DNA from: Dipteris shenzhenensis
Taxonomy: Eukaryota > Polypodiophyta > Polypodiopsida > Gleicheniales
Direction: 5' to 3' (one strand)
Length of the DNA: 64,000 nt
Assembly (NCBI GenBank): GCA_047967505.1
Contig: CM106539.1
Below the pieces are notes generated by a model. It made no database searches. It saw nothing but the letters and a program-made list of their open reading frames with translations, and had not been told where the DNA came from. Of the stretch, positions 30,396-41,570 are shown one piece after another. Each line of letters begins with the position of its first letter. Within the stretch, counting starts at the first letter, position 1. A program made the position numbers and the translations under genes.

Positions 30396-31421
30396 TATTG
30401 GAAAGGTCACCTCCCCATCTGTAAGCCCCCAAATGAGGAGTGCGTGGGGGAGGGAGACCTAGGGCAGAAGATGCCCAGAGAAGAAAGAGAGAAGGGGCTG
30501 CCACATGGGCAGCACCTCACAAGAGAAGAAAGCTACAAAGGACGGAACCTGTGGAAGGAGCAGAAGGCGGGGACAGCAAGCCCTAGATCTGATCTGGCAG
30601 GGCACGATGACATTAGCAGTGTACGGCGCAGGACACGTGGCTAGGAAGAGGACCTGGCAGAGGCGCAGATATGGCAGGATGTGCAGGCCCAGATCTGCAG
30701 CAGGAACTGTGGCTGTCAGAGTGGGCAGGAGGCAGGCCTTTTATAGGCTGGATACCTGCCTTGAAAGGAGGGCCAAAGGACCCTGAAAGTGTGGGCCAAA
30801 AGCCTTGGAGGGTGTGCCCTTTTAGGGCTGGACCAACCACAGACTGGTCGGCCAGTCTGTAACAGGCTGGTCGGTTTTTTTGCCAGCCCCCTTGGGGCCT
30901 ATAAAAGGAGAGGCCCTGGGCCTCATTTCATATCACTTGGTGCAGCAGTTCAGGGAGCAGCAGATCAGCCACTTGTGGGTCTCTATCCAGAAGGTGACAA
31001 GAGAGCTATAGAGCTGCAGACCTAGCTCAGAGTGCTGCCCACCTAGGCTGGTACAAAGACAGCAAGGTGTTGTGATCTGGACGGAAAGTCTAAGAAGCTC
31101 CAAGTGGAGCACGCGGGCTTGAGTCTAGAGATAGCCAGCAGATAGGAGAAGGACCTTGTGGTAAGATCAGAGGACCACATCATTGGTGGGACTCTGGATT
31201 TGTCTCTTTTGTATTGTGTCCATATTTGTGGACGAAAATATATATTTTTGGTGGTTTCTCTATCTGGTTGGTTCATTGTCTATTGATGAGTCTGCACACC
31301 TATTGTATGCACGTAAGTAAAGAAGTCTGTGATTCCACACCCACACCGCACACTGTGTGAGCTCTTGGGCATTACTATAAGTCTTCCGCTGCGTGTGCCC
31401 TCTGTTGGGTATTTTCTAACA
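30396..31421 (+). repeat. 5' LTR of element F (1,026 bp)
   Basis: Starts TATTGGAAAGG (the 3' copy starts TGTTGGAAAGG, so one base has mutated) and ends TTTTCTAACA. The U3-R promoter has TATAAAAGG. It is far longer than the LTRs of A, B, C, E and G, showing a separate lineage. Confidence 0.88.
30900..30906 (+). promoter_or_regulatory. TATA box in the LTR of element F
   Basis: CCTATAAAAGGAGAGG, a near-consensus TATA box, conserved in the 3' LTR at 34034-34040. Transcription would be expected to start about 30 bases downstream, near 30935. Confidence 0.75.
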
Positions 31422-31433
31422 TGGTATCAGAGC
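31422..31433 (+). promoter_or_regulatory. Primer-binding site of element F (initiator tRNA-Met)
   Basis: TGGTATCAGAGC immediately follows the LTR end CTAACA. Confidence 0.95.
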
Positions 31434-31646
31434 CCAAGTAGGAGGCTCACAGGTGTGGGAGCCTGAAGGCAGGGACCTTGATGAAGGACGACCCTGATTC
31501 AGAAGCTCTAGGGAATCGACTTCCACGATTGGAGGATTGTGCCCTTGCGAGAAGGAGGGTGACTCAGGTTCAGTCAGGTGCGTTCAGAGTTCTGGTTTAC
31601 TGAAATTCAGTTTGGTTGACTTTGCTGTGTGGTATAAACAGCAGAG

Positions 31647-32510
31647 ATGTCGACCTCTACAGCCTCTTCAGCCCCTGCTTTACCTTCCTCCTCCTCCAGT
31701 TTTCTCTCTTTCACTATCCCTAATTTTGGAGAGTCTGGGAACCTGGACGGGACTAATTACCCGATCTGGAAAGTGAAGATCCGAAGTCATTTAGTGGCTC
31801 GGAAGTTGTGGAAGCTGACCACGGGAGAGGAGTCGAAGCCGGAGGACATGGTGGACAGTAAAGGGGAGGTACTCATGGCAGTAGACAGAGAGGAGCTTGA
31901 AGCTTGGGAAGAAAGAGATGTCCATGCCCTGGCAATAATCATAGGGACTACGGCGGACTCCGTTCTTCCGCATATCCAACTGGCTGAGACGTCAGTAGAG
32001 GCGTGGGCCACCCTGAAAGATCTGTACGAGACAAACAATACCTCCCGGATCGTGCTTCTTCAGCATCAACTCTACAATCTTGATATGGAAGAAGGAGATA
32101 CGGTACATATCCATTTGACGAAGGTCAAGGTGGTGAGGGATCAGCTGGCAGCAATTGGTCAGAAGACAGACTCATGCCATCTGGCCTTGATGGTACTGAG
32201 GAGATTACCTCGGAGTTTCAAAAGCTTTGTTACGGCTGTGACAGCAGGATAGAGGACCAAACCTCTAACGTTTGAGGAGTTGTGTCCATTACTTCTACAG
32301 GAGGAAGCTCGGGAGAAGCTCTACAACAAGGACAAAGACGACAAGGCGATGCTGGCAAAGGAAAGGGCAAGCCTAACAGTGGCAAGTCCAATAAAGATGA
32401 CTCTGACGACGAGGGGACTTCGAAGAGAGAGCACAAGAAGAAGTGTTTCTATTGTAATACACCCGGACATTTTGCAAAGGACTGCAGAAAGAAAAAGGCG
32501 GATCTGAAAA
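31647..32510 (+). pseudogene. gag: gag of element F
   Basis: Starts MSTSTASSAP with NLDGTNYPIWKVKIRSHLV, a typical copia gag N-terminus after a Ser-rich lead of about 25 residues, then EAWATLKDLYE and LRRLPRSFKSFV. A TAG at 32250-32252 interrupts it; the same frame then continues with RTKPLTFEELCPLLLQEE, so read-through or recent mutation is possible. A shift near 32340-32355 leads into the frame with the zinc knuckle CFYCNTPGHFAKDC (32447-32488). The gag is complete in content but not in frame. Confidence 0.85.
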
Positions 32511-33508
32511 ACAAACAGGAGTCTGACTCAGATTCAGAGGGAAAGACCAAAGCAAATGTGGTAATCGAAGAGTTGTTCCTGGTGACATCACCGAGTGTTA
32601 CCGAGGTCAGATATGTTGATCCAGAAATCACAGTAAGGATGTCTGACATAGAGATGTGGGTCGACGAGGAGTCAGATGCTTTTGTGAAGGTGAAGGACAG
32701 CATGGAGCGCTTGGTACCTTCCAGGTGTGTGGCTGTTGACACTAACACAAGGGTGGATTCCATGGAAGGCCCTGAGGTCTCATGGTCAGATGGATGCTGG
32801 AGTTCAGAAGGGGACAATACAGGATTACATAGGATCTTGGCGGGTGCCTCATTGAGGTACAGGGTTTGCTTTCAGAGCGAACATTCAGGCAGTACAACAG
32901 TCTGGTATGTATTTGATATTCTGCATTTGAGCCTTTATAGCATGCTGTGGAGAGACTCTGCTCTTCATTTGTCTCAGGTGATAGGAGATTGGAAGGAATT
33001 GGCCTTCTTTGAAGGCAGAAGGGGAAGTATTGGTGCTTCTTCAAATCTTGGACGCAGATTGCTAGAAGGTGATGGACAAAGAGTACTGAAGCCAGAAGAA
33101 CACCTGCTTGAGAACTCAGCGAGAGTTCATGGTCCAGGTTATCTGGAAATATTCATTGGTTGCAGACCTTGCCAAAGGAAGGACGGGTTGAAACAAACCC
33201 TCAGAGCATGGTGCCTGGAAGACTCCAGGTTGTTCACTCATTATGAGGGGGACGAAAGGAAGATCGTGACGGTTGGATTGCTCGAGTTCAGAGGCGGGAA
33301 CGTGACTGAAGGAGGTGGTACCAGGAGGTGCTACCAGAGATGGACCTGTGTACCAGGATGGTGTGCGGAAGCGGAACCGGACCTGGACCTGGTGGAGCAG
33401 GAGCCACTGGATGCAACGCCAGGAAAAGATTTCGACACCGAAAGGTTCCAAAGGATACGACCAGGGAGTTACTGGAGCATCTTCATGGACGTGTTGGCAT
33501 TGGGCTGA
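32511..33508 (+). CDS. Unknown long open frame fused to the gag nucleocapsid of element F
   Basis: The frame carrying the zinc knuckle stays open for about 330 further codons to a TGA at 33506-33508, just before the polypurine tract. In place of the expected protease DSG motif, integrase and RT it encodes an acidic, Trp- and Glu-rich sequence (for example SDIEMWVDEESDAF, GPEVSWSDGCWSSEGD, CQRKDGLKQTLRAWCLEDS, PDLDLVEQEPLDATPGKDF). No membrane span, known catalytic motif or pol remnant is visible. It may be a novel element protein, captured host sequence, or an untranslated region that is open by chance; its length makes chance less likely. Confidence 0.5.
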
Positions 33509-33519
33509 GATGTGTCGGT

Positions 33520-33528
33520 GAGAGGGGG
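33520..33528 (+). promoter_or_regulatory. Polypurine tract of element F
   Basis: GAGAGGGGG directly before the TGTTGG start of the 3' LTR. Confidence 0.85.
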
Positions 33529-34082
33529 TGTTGGAAAGGTCACCTCCCCATCTGTAAGCCCCCAAATGAGGAGTGCATGGGGGAGGGAGACCTAGGGCAG
33601 AAGATGCCCAGAGAAGAAAGAGAGAAGGGGCTGCCACATGGGCAGCACCTCATAAGAGAAGAAAGCTACAAAGGACGGAACCTGTGGAACGAGCAGAAGG
33701 CGGGGACAGCAAGCCCTAGATCTGATCTGGCAGGGTGCGATGACATCAGCAGTGTACGGTGCAAGACACGTGGCTGGGAAGAGGACCTGGCAGAGGCGCA
33801 GATATGGCAGGATGTGCAGGCCCAGATCTGCAGCGGGAACTGTGGCTGTCAGTGGGCAGGAGGCAGGCCTTTTATAGGCTGGATACCTGCCTTGAAAGGA
33901 GGGCCAAAGGACCCTGAAAGTGTGGGCCAAAAGCCCTGGGGGGTGTGCCCTTTTAGGGCTGGACCAGCCACAGACTGCTGGTCGGCCAGTCTGTAACAGG
34001 CTAGCCGGTTTTTTTGCCAGCCCCCTTGGGGCCTATAAAAGGAGAGGCCCTGGGCCTCATTTCATATCACTTGGTGCAGCAG
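33529..34082 (+). repeat. Truncated 3' LTR of element F
   Basis: 554 bp matching 30396-30948, ending abruptly after GGTGCAGCAG. The TATA box is retained. The rest of the LTR (about 470 bp) is missing. Confidence 0.9.
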
Positions 34083-34880
34083 CAAGGCTTAGAGTAAGGT
34101 CCATCCCTTCAATGATCTGCATAGCCAACTCTCCATTACAACCAAATACCTTGAGTTTCCGCATTGCCTTGGGAGATGTAAGCCCTCAGGTGGATTTTTT
34201 GCCATCACTTTATGATCAATGTGTGTCAAGATGGCACACAAAAGTGCACCATCAATCATGCCAACACTAAGAGTAAAATAACTATCAGGAAGCACATCAG
34301 ATTGTGGGGACTGTATCTCCCTTGCTTTGCAAAAACTTGTAACTCTGGTGCAAGCCACTGTTTTCGAGCATGGTCTTGCTCGCGATGATGGTGAATCCAT
34401 CGTGCCCATTCTTCATCACTGTCATCTTACAACTGCTTCATTTTTTTGAAGGCCTTTCTATGATCCTATGAAATGTCTTGTGCCATTCCCGAATCAATTT
34501 CTGAGGGAATCCACGTGATTGAATTCCTTGTGCTGATTTCTAGCTACACAGAAAGCGAGAGGGATGCTTATAACCATTTGCTGAAATGGGCAACAAGGCA
34601 GCCGTGTGAGTTGAAGCGCCTCTTAAATTATCACCGTTTAGCTTGGAATATCATGTCGCAGTCTAGATCTCACACTAAGGACATTGTCAACTTGCGTGGA
34701 TGGCAACAACAACTAGTCATTTGGGTTTTTGTGTGCTGGCACTGGAAGGATCAGATAAATGAAATCATAAAGGTGAATCACACTCTCTTTTAAACATGTG
34801 GTTCAAGCTTATACAAGTGAAGATTTTGTATTGATGGCATTATATATAAAATGTAGTTCTAACAAGGTGATTCTTCTCAT
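34083..34880. other. Sequence after element F, unassigned short frames
   Basis: A minus-strand frame (34409-34089, including GALLCAILTHIDHKVMAKN and RQCGNSRYLVVMESW) and a plus-strand frame (34473-34793, including NHLLKWATRQPCELKRLL and RGWQQQLVIWVF) look protein-like but lie on opposite strands and are unrecognised. They may be fragments of broken genes. Confidence 0.3.
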
Positions 34881-35168
34881 GTGCTGTGGACAATTTCACA
34901 TCAATTTTTAGACATAATTTATAACTTTACTAGAATCTTTCTCGACAATTTCTTGCAGAATTGGCCAAAACTGGTAGAGCTAAGTAAAGGGGAGAAATCC
35001 AAGGGGAAGGAGGAACTCACCCAGGAAGAGCAAAAATCCAAGGGGAAAGAGGAACTCACCCAGGAAGAGCAAAAATCAAAGGGGAAGGAGGAACTCACTC
35101 TCGAAGAGTCAAAATCCAAGGCGAAGGAGGAACGCAGCGACGAAGAGAGTAAAAGTACAGAAGGTTGA
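34881..35168 (+). CDS. Hypothetical frame with a 13-residue charged tandem repeat
   Basis: A 95-codon plus-strand frame ending in about four copies of KSKGKEELTQEEQ, encoded by a 39-bp minisatellite (about 34993-35155). Copies 1 and 2 are near-identical; copies 3 and 4 drift to EELTLEESKSKAKEERSDEE. All units stay in frame, which keeps a Lys/Glu-rich, probably helical segment. The frame before the repeat (ISHQFLDIIYNFTRIFLDN) is hydrophobic and may be intronic. Likely an exon of an unidentified gene or a decayed one. Confidence 0.35.
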   Translation: MLWTISHQFLDIIYNFTRIFLDNFLQNWPKLVELSKGEKSKGKEELTQEEQKSKGKEELTQEEQKSKGKEELTLEESKSKAKEERSDEESKSTEG

Positions 35169-38100
35169 CCTTCCTCGGGCAATATCGATATCATTTGGCT
35201 ATATGTTAGCTGGAAGACACACAAAGGAGAGTGTGAATGGCTAGATGGTGGGTCAAAGAAAGAAAGCAGAAGGAAGGCACAGGAACGTACTGGCATAGGA
35301 AAGATTTCAGTTCCTGAGGGGTCAGGCATGGAAAGACTTGTGGGATGCTCTCATTGAAGAACACTCCAAGTATGACGTAAGTATGGAGGCCATTCAGGCC
35401 TTTTAGGACTTTCGATTCCATTGCAATAGAGGCCATCTCAAATATCCCTAATCACAAGAATTTCTACACTCTCCTTTGCATGGCTTAAGTATATAAAATA
35501 TATAAGGAGACATGTCAAACATATAAAGGGGGTGGTACTTGTATAAGACCCAGGAATAGATATGGATTTTAAGTTTTAAATCTACAATGTGTGTAGCATC
35601 CTATCACTCTCTCAAGTTTTAAAGCAGCTTTCTCTTCACGAAGTTGAATTTTAATTGCACAAGTAGTCTTATGAGTTATGTACCAAGGCAATTTGGTTAT
35701 TGTTTTTGGGTGGAGAAACACTTGCGTACACAACCGATGTAAATACAGTCAAGTTAGTGGACTGTGGCAGCCTACATTAAGGTGTTTCTGGCTAGCTGCT
35801 GCAATCGTTTCTATATTAGTAGAGGAAAGTGGCATGATCATAGAGGAAGTTTTTGTGCTTGTCACTTTAGGTATTCATGCAGGCATACTCATTAGTCTAA
35901 TCTCTTCCTCATACTATCATGATTTTGTGAAAACTGTAACAAGCATGTGTGGGATTTAGCTGGATGTAAGTGAAATTCATTTCGTCATAAGAAGGCAGGT
36001 GAGTTGTGACCTGTGTGGTAGCGGCCTTGAAATGTCTCCTTCGCAGCACGACTTGCGAATTCCAAATGCGAGGAGCTCTTTTGATTTTCATGACTCCAAG
36101 CATCATGGAAAATGTAAATCCGACATCTCTTCGTTTTTAACAATTTGCAAATCTAGTTTGACATTGTAGATGTACGCTTCACTTTGGCTTTTAGCTTTTG
36201 GCTTACATGAACCCTTGCGGAACAACACAGTGTTATTCCTTATGCTAGTTGTCCAATTCTATTGATATTGCAACATTCTTGATTTTTGGCACAATAAATG
36301 CCTCGACCATTCCAAGCTCACATAGTAGTGAAACAATATTGAACAGCAATATTATTCACAAAAGTTTCATGCTATGCTTAGAGGGAAGAACTTCGATTTC
36401 CCTAGGGAAGAATCCGAATGCGCTGTCTATAGATGGTTCAATCTTAGCAGACGACATGGGAATAAGATTCAAATATTTGGCTAAGGTGTTGGATGATGTG
36501 CTAAGTGCACAAAACGATCTTCACAACAATCGCAAGCACTTATGCTAACTATCACCGTTGAAATAATTAAGCAACTAAGAGTTATTTCCATGGTGTGATG
36601 TGCATGTGTCAAGGTCATTAGCTAGCAATTATTACTGATGGAACTTCTTGAAAAGGCTTTGTGATCATTGTCATGCCAAGAGAATGGATCGCTTGTCACC
36701 ATCATTGCTCGCCGCCACCACCTTGATGTCTAGGAAAGGACCAAGGTCGGGCTGCAAGCTCCACGCTACCACTAGTCGCTTATCACACGCCCTAGGTAAG
36801 GTTCCTTACGACAATACATTTCAATGCAAAATATAAAATGAGCTTGCACCATAGTGTCAACGTCAAATTGCTTAGATTCATGAAACTTTTATCACTTTCA
36901 AATGCTACCAAGCATTCTTGGCCAAGATCCGAGGGCCTATATCTCTTGATCTTCTCCACCACACATGGGGGAATGATACCATAACACTTAAACGGTTGCC
37001 AAGGCAAAAAAACACAAGTGTGTGCTCACGGCCGTCGATTTGTCATGCACTCTTGAAAATTTATTCCCATCTCGTAGATCATTCCCCTTTACATGATTTC
37101 TCTTACTACAGAAATGCAAGGATGTGTCTTTGGAGTAGGACAAGATTTTTTCCAAGACTTTGCCTACTTGAGGTTTCTTGGTCATAGCATCAAGCTAGCC
37201 TCTAGGTTTATGTAGGTTTTATGCAAATCCCTAGGATTGTCTCTTCTCTAGCAGGGAAAATGTCAATGTTCAAACTTATGCAAGCCTTCTTTTCATCCAA
37301 CCATAGTTTTAGCTATCCAAGTGAGCACAGGCTATTGTGGGCAATCTCCTTCCTTTATAAGACTCAAATTCAAGCTAGTGGCCATGCTGACAGGATTTTG
37401 AATGCCTACCATAATCTCAGTTGGCTATATTATTGCCTTTCTTCCATGCGCCAACAAGCCTTCTACACAAATTTCACAGTCTCTAAATGTGAATGTGTCC
37501 TCCAATCCATGGACATCCAAGTGCAAACTCATTCAAAGAGTAATGCAAACACATGTTCCAATCCATTGACAATCAAACACCAATGCAATTGCTGATGATC
37601 AAGTCTTTGGAACCAATATCTTCTATTAATCGACGTCCATCATCAGTATGGAAGTCTCCCACACCTTTGCTACAAAAATTGCAACATGATGTCCATCATC
37701 CCTATTGAAGTCTCCCACACCCTATGCTATGCAAATGCCCATAGGATCTGTGATTCATGTAACTAGGATAACTGGTTTACCATTTTCACAATAGGGAGCA
37801 ATAGGCTTGGCATTGGCAAGTTGCAACCCTACCATTGCTCCTTTGCAAGTTCGATGGAATGACATTATAGCAAATAATGGAGTACCATTTTAGTTCATTC
37901 TCTACTTAGTTGTGATTATTATTTCTCTAATGCAAGGTGCTAGTTTCACATAGTCAAAGTAATCATAGTTTGTGAAGTATCGTGATCATATAGTAACAAG
38001 CCAATATCACAAGCACACATCCATTGGAAGTTATTCTCTCTTTCAATCTACCTACCTATGCTTCATATTGATGTGTGTTTTTTCATTAGTTTCTCTAGTA

Positions 38101-38492
38101 GTCATGTGGGTGTCAAGTCAACTAATCATGGCATTAGTTTGTTAGATTCCTGATACCACCTCCTTAAATAATTGCTATTGGTGGCTAGAAATTTAATTTG
38201 CTACAATCATATTATGTCTTTCTAAAAGAAAACTTGCATTTATTGTCACAATTTGGCCACTAAGCAAAGCCTCACAAATTCTCCTCTTAATTTCATGTGA
38301 AGATTATCTAATTTCTTTCTGGTAATGGGAGACAAGGATTGTGAAAGTAATAAGTGATTTGGAGTTAAAGGTGAGAGTAGATTGAAGAAATCAAGAGTAG
38401 GGGGAAAGGGAGAGATTGGGAGAGGGAGGATAAGAAGGATTGAGGGTAGATTCTAAGAGTTGTAGGATTAGAACATGCTATCTTAATATGCT
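35169..38492. other. Long intergenic stretch, no recognised gene
   Basis: Scattered frames under 125 codons on both strands (for example 35678-35959 plus, 36249-36548 plus, 37007-36792 minus, 37221-37595 plus) lack recognisable domains and splice context. Around 36640-36800 the GC content rises with CGCCGCCACCACC. Purine-rich sequence lies at 38380-38460. Nothing can be assigned. Confidence 0.35.
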
Positions 38493-38517
38493 ACACACAC
38501 ACACACACACACACACA
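38493..38517. repeat. (AC)n microsatellite
   Basis: About twelve uninterrupted AC units. Confidence 0.95.
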
Positions 38518-38972
38518 TGATCATAGGACAAGCCCTTGATCACATAGTTCCCAACATACCCCCCCTCAAGGGTTTGTCTCTTGCTATGTCAAGGATTCAT
38601 CTAGGCACATAGTTTCACAAGCCATCTCATGGTGGTCAAGGATAAATCTATGGCTAGGATCTCATGCTAGCAAAGGTGCCCAAGTGTCAAGGTTTACAAC
38701 ATGGGATAGACCCCCCCGCCCCTCCCCCCACCCCCACATGGTTATCTCCCTTGCATGTACAAGGATTAATTTTAGGCCTTTGTGTGGACCTAGTTTCTCG
38801 TGTCTGCAAGAGGTACCATGGAGGCAAACACATATCACATGGCCTTCATCATATGGTGACTAGAGGTGATTTACAAAAACAAAACACATAACATTATTTT
38901 TGGAGTACCACTGTAGACAAAGAACCTCAAAATTGACCAAGTGATTATAAAAAGCTTCAAAAGATCAAGTCT
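38518..38972. other. Possible 3' end remnant of an LTR element, minus strand
   Basis: CCCAACA at 38548-38554 is followed by TACCCCCCCTCAAGGG, which on the minus strand would be a purine tract before a TGTTGGG LTR start. Downstream phrases with GGTGGTCAAGGATAAATC resemble the polypurine repeats of elements A and C. No partner LTR or primer-binding site is seen, so this is tentative. Confidence 0.3.
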
Positions 38973-39230
38973 CACTACTACACACAAGCTTTATTCCGAT
39001 GGTTAAGCACCGACATTTAGTGCGCGTGGGGCGCTAATCATCGGTATGCAAAGCGGGCTTAAAAAGTGTCGCTATATAGCGACACTTTTATAAAATGTTG
39101 TTATATAGCGACACTTTTATAAACGTCGCTATATAGAGACGTTTATAAAAGTGTCACTATATAGCGACACTTGCCAGACTTGTATAAGGTCGTTATATAG
39201 CGACGTTTTACAGAGAGTGCTTTTCCCCAT
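38973..39230 (+). mobile_element. CACTA (En/Spm-type) transposon terminus with palindromic subterminal repeats
   Basis: Starts CACTACTACACACAAG, the hallmark CACTA end, followed by a subterminal array of palindromes based on GTCGCTATATAGCGAC: 39062-39089 is a perfect 28-bp palindrome, with variants at about 39097-39122, 39121-39144, 39147-39172 and 39189-39204. In CACTA elements such repeats bind the accessory transposition protein. The opposite terminus (ending GTAGTG) was not found, so the element is truncated or rearranged. Confidence 0.8.
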
Positions 39231-41570
39231 ACCGACCTTTAAAGATAGTTTTACCCAATGACAAAAAAAATTTCTTCTCATACATGTTTGATCCTTTGAA
39301 AGAATAAAAGTACAAGAGCATGAACATCAAGTTTGAAGCTCATATATTCATGTCCATCTTTGAGACTTGGCTTCTGAGCCAAGTCTAGTGCACCAAATAA
39401 TTATATCTCCAACTCTATACTGAGTTGATCTCCTATATCATCATTGTACATCATCATTGTACTTTGGCATCGTACGTTCACCATAGACTTGATCGTCTTC
39501 TTCAATAAAGTCGGATGATTCTTGATGATCATCATCTTCTTCCTCAATATTGTGATCTCCATCTTACTCCCGTATGATGTCATTATGCACATCTTCCTCT
39601 TGGCTCATATTGTGATCTTCATCTTCTTCTCTAAATCCATCTGGATCAATTGGATCTGGCATTGGTAGTGGCATCTCCATATCCACATCTCTATCTTCAA
39701 AAACTTGCTTACTTCGTGGTGCAACTTGGATCATGTACCACCATCTTGGATCAAAACGATCCGGATGAAAAACCACCTATATTGAAGATGGGTGCCAAAT
39801 GCCATCAATTATATGAAACTATGCTTAAGTACATGTACCAATTGATATTTAAAAAAGAAAGATTCAATTAATTAAATCATTAGTATGCACCTCCTCACAA
39901 TGCTCGGGAAGAACAAAGACCGTCATAAATAGTTCTAAACCATTTTACATCAAGAATGAAAATACTAAATTGTCTGAAATCAATTTCATAGATTTTGTGT
40001 ATGGTCCCACAATAATCCAACTACGAGGAGAGAAGATTGGTATCTGAAGCATTTGCTCGGCTATCTTGTGTGAAGTTAGCCATGACTCCACAATCATACG
40101 TGACTCTCTTTGAATCGATGTGTTCCACATAAAAATGTCATTGGTATGTCTAGGAGCTCTGGAAATATCAAAGACCCGCACTCCTGTCCATAAGATATGT
40201 AACTCCTCTATCAAAGGTACCATGTACACGGCCTTAGACTCGGACATCACGTGCATTGCCCCTAAAATAGAATCCATCACGTCCACCATACCCTCGTCAT
40301 CATCTGGCACATCTAGGAGACTATACTCCTTCTCAAAGTGTGAAGGTATACGCACACCACCCTCCTCATCTTGTCTCAAGGTTTTGTGTGCATATAAGAA
40401 CTTGTCTCAAGATTTCGTGTCATGTACGCATGCAATATTAATCACAAATTCAAATAGCATTGACTTTTCGATGATCCATCACCACGTGCACCACCAACGG
40501 TGGGTACTGGTTTGGCCTCCTCCCCATACATCCTCAAGTGGCGCATGATAATACGGCATTGATGTCGTACTTCTCGCTTGCAATGAGTGCAATGACAATA
40601 CAACCTCTCCGTAAGTCACTCTGTGCTCCCAAGCATTGGCGCATCATTTGACAAGCTTCCACTCCCTTCCTTCTACACACCTCCAAAATCATAACACAAA
40701 ATGCAAGGAAATCCATTAAGATCCAAAAAATATCCACCCATGAGCTCCTTCCCTCTCTTCTTAGATCAAGTGCCCTGAATCGTCGCTATATAGCCACGCT
40801 TTGCCCTGTTTTGTGTGAAGTTAGCCATGACTCCACAATCATACATGACTCTCTTTCAATCGATCTGTTCCACATAGAAATGTCATTGATATGTCTAGGA
40901 GCTCTGGAAATATCAAACACCTGCATTCGTGTCCATAAGATCTGTAACTCCTCTATTAAAGGTACCCTGTACATGGCCTCAGACTCAGACATCACGTGCA
41001 TTGTCCCTAAAAATAGAATCCATCATGTCCACCATATCCTACTCATCCTCTGGCACATCCGGGAGACTATACTCCTTGTCAAAGTGTGAAGGTATATGCA
41101 CACCACCCTTGCCACCGTCCTCATCCTATCTCAAGGTTTCGTGTAAATATAAGATCTTGTCTCAAGATTTCGTGTCGTGTACGCAGGCAATATTAATCAC
41201 GAACTCAAATAGCATTGACTTTTCGATGATCCATCACCACGTGCACCACCAACGGTGGGTACTAGTTTGGGCTCCTCCCCATACATCCTCAAGTGGTGCA
41301 TGACAATACGGCGTTGATGTCGTACTTCTTGCTTGCAATGAAAATGAGTGCAATGACAATACAACCTCTCCGTAAGCCACTCTGTGCTCCTGAGCATTGG
41401 CACATCATCTGACAATCAAGCTTCCACTCATCCCTTCCATCTACACACCTCCAAAATCACAACACAAAATGCAAGGAAATCCATTAAGATCCAAAAAATA
41501 GCCACCCATGAGCTCCTTCCCTCTCTTCTAAGATCAAGTGCCCTGAACCGTCGCTATATAGTGACGCTAG
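39231..41570 (-). pseudogene. CACTA transposase (TNP2-like) remnant with internal duplication
   Basis: Minus-strand frames include CHCTHFHCKQEVRHQRRIVM with HLRMYGEEP (41415-41197), like the Cys-rich N-terminal region of TNP2, and VPLIEELHILWTGVRVFD with a following NDIFMWN (40379-39945), matching the PLIEEL...LW...V.VYD block of the TNP2 transposase domain. A 745-bp tandem duplication (from 40066 and from 40811) carries both parts twice, each copy ending with a GTCGCTATATAG subterminal-type motif (40783 and 41550). Further downstream RFDPRWWYMIQVAPRSKQVF (39776-39564) resembles a TNP2 C-terminus. Many stops; not functional. Confidence 0.65.
40066..41567. repeat. 745-bp tandem duplication within the CACTA remnant
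   Basis: Copy 1 begins TTGTGTGAAGTTAGCC at 40066 and copy 2 begins identically at 40811. The copies share most bases, with scattered substitutions and a few short insertions, so the duplication is old or followed by much mutation. Confidence 0.85.

Larger units (their letters stand above)
30396..34082 (+). mobile_element. Element F: pol-less LTR retrotransposon with gag and an unknown long frame
   Basis: 5' LTR 30396-31421 (1,026 bp), primer-binding site, degenerate gag with one zinc knuckle, a long open frame with no pol motifs, polypurine tract, and a truncated 3' LTR 33529-34082. The interior is only about 2.1 kb. LTR copies differ by roughly 16 substitutions and two small indels over about 553 aligned bases by eye, about 3 percent, so F is clearly older than A. 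No target duplication can be tested because the 3' LTR is cut. Confidence 0.88.

Noticed and set aside
30505-30862. Plus- and minus-strand frames inside the LTR of element F
   Set aside because: The same sequence forms the 3' LTR, and frames differ between the two copies because of indels.
38540-38900. Full LTR element ending at 38554
   Set aside because: Only a possible LTR end and purine tract are seen; no second LTR, primer site or coding region, so it was kept as a low-confidence remark.
39062-39204. CRISPR-like look of regularly repeated palindromes
   Set aside because: Spacers are short, irregular and partly part of the palindrome, the genome is plant nuclear, and the CACTA start explains the array as a subterminal region.
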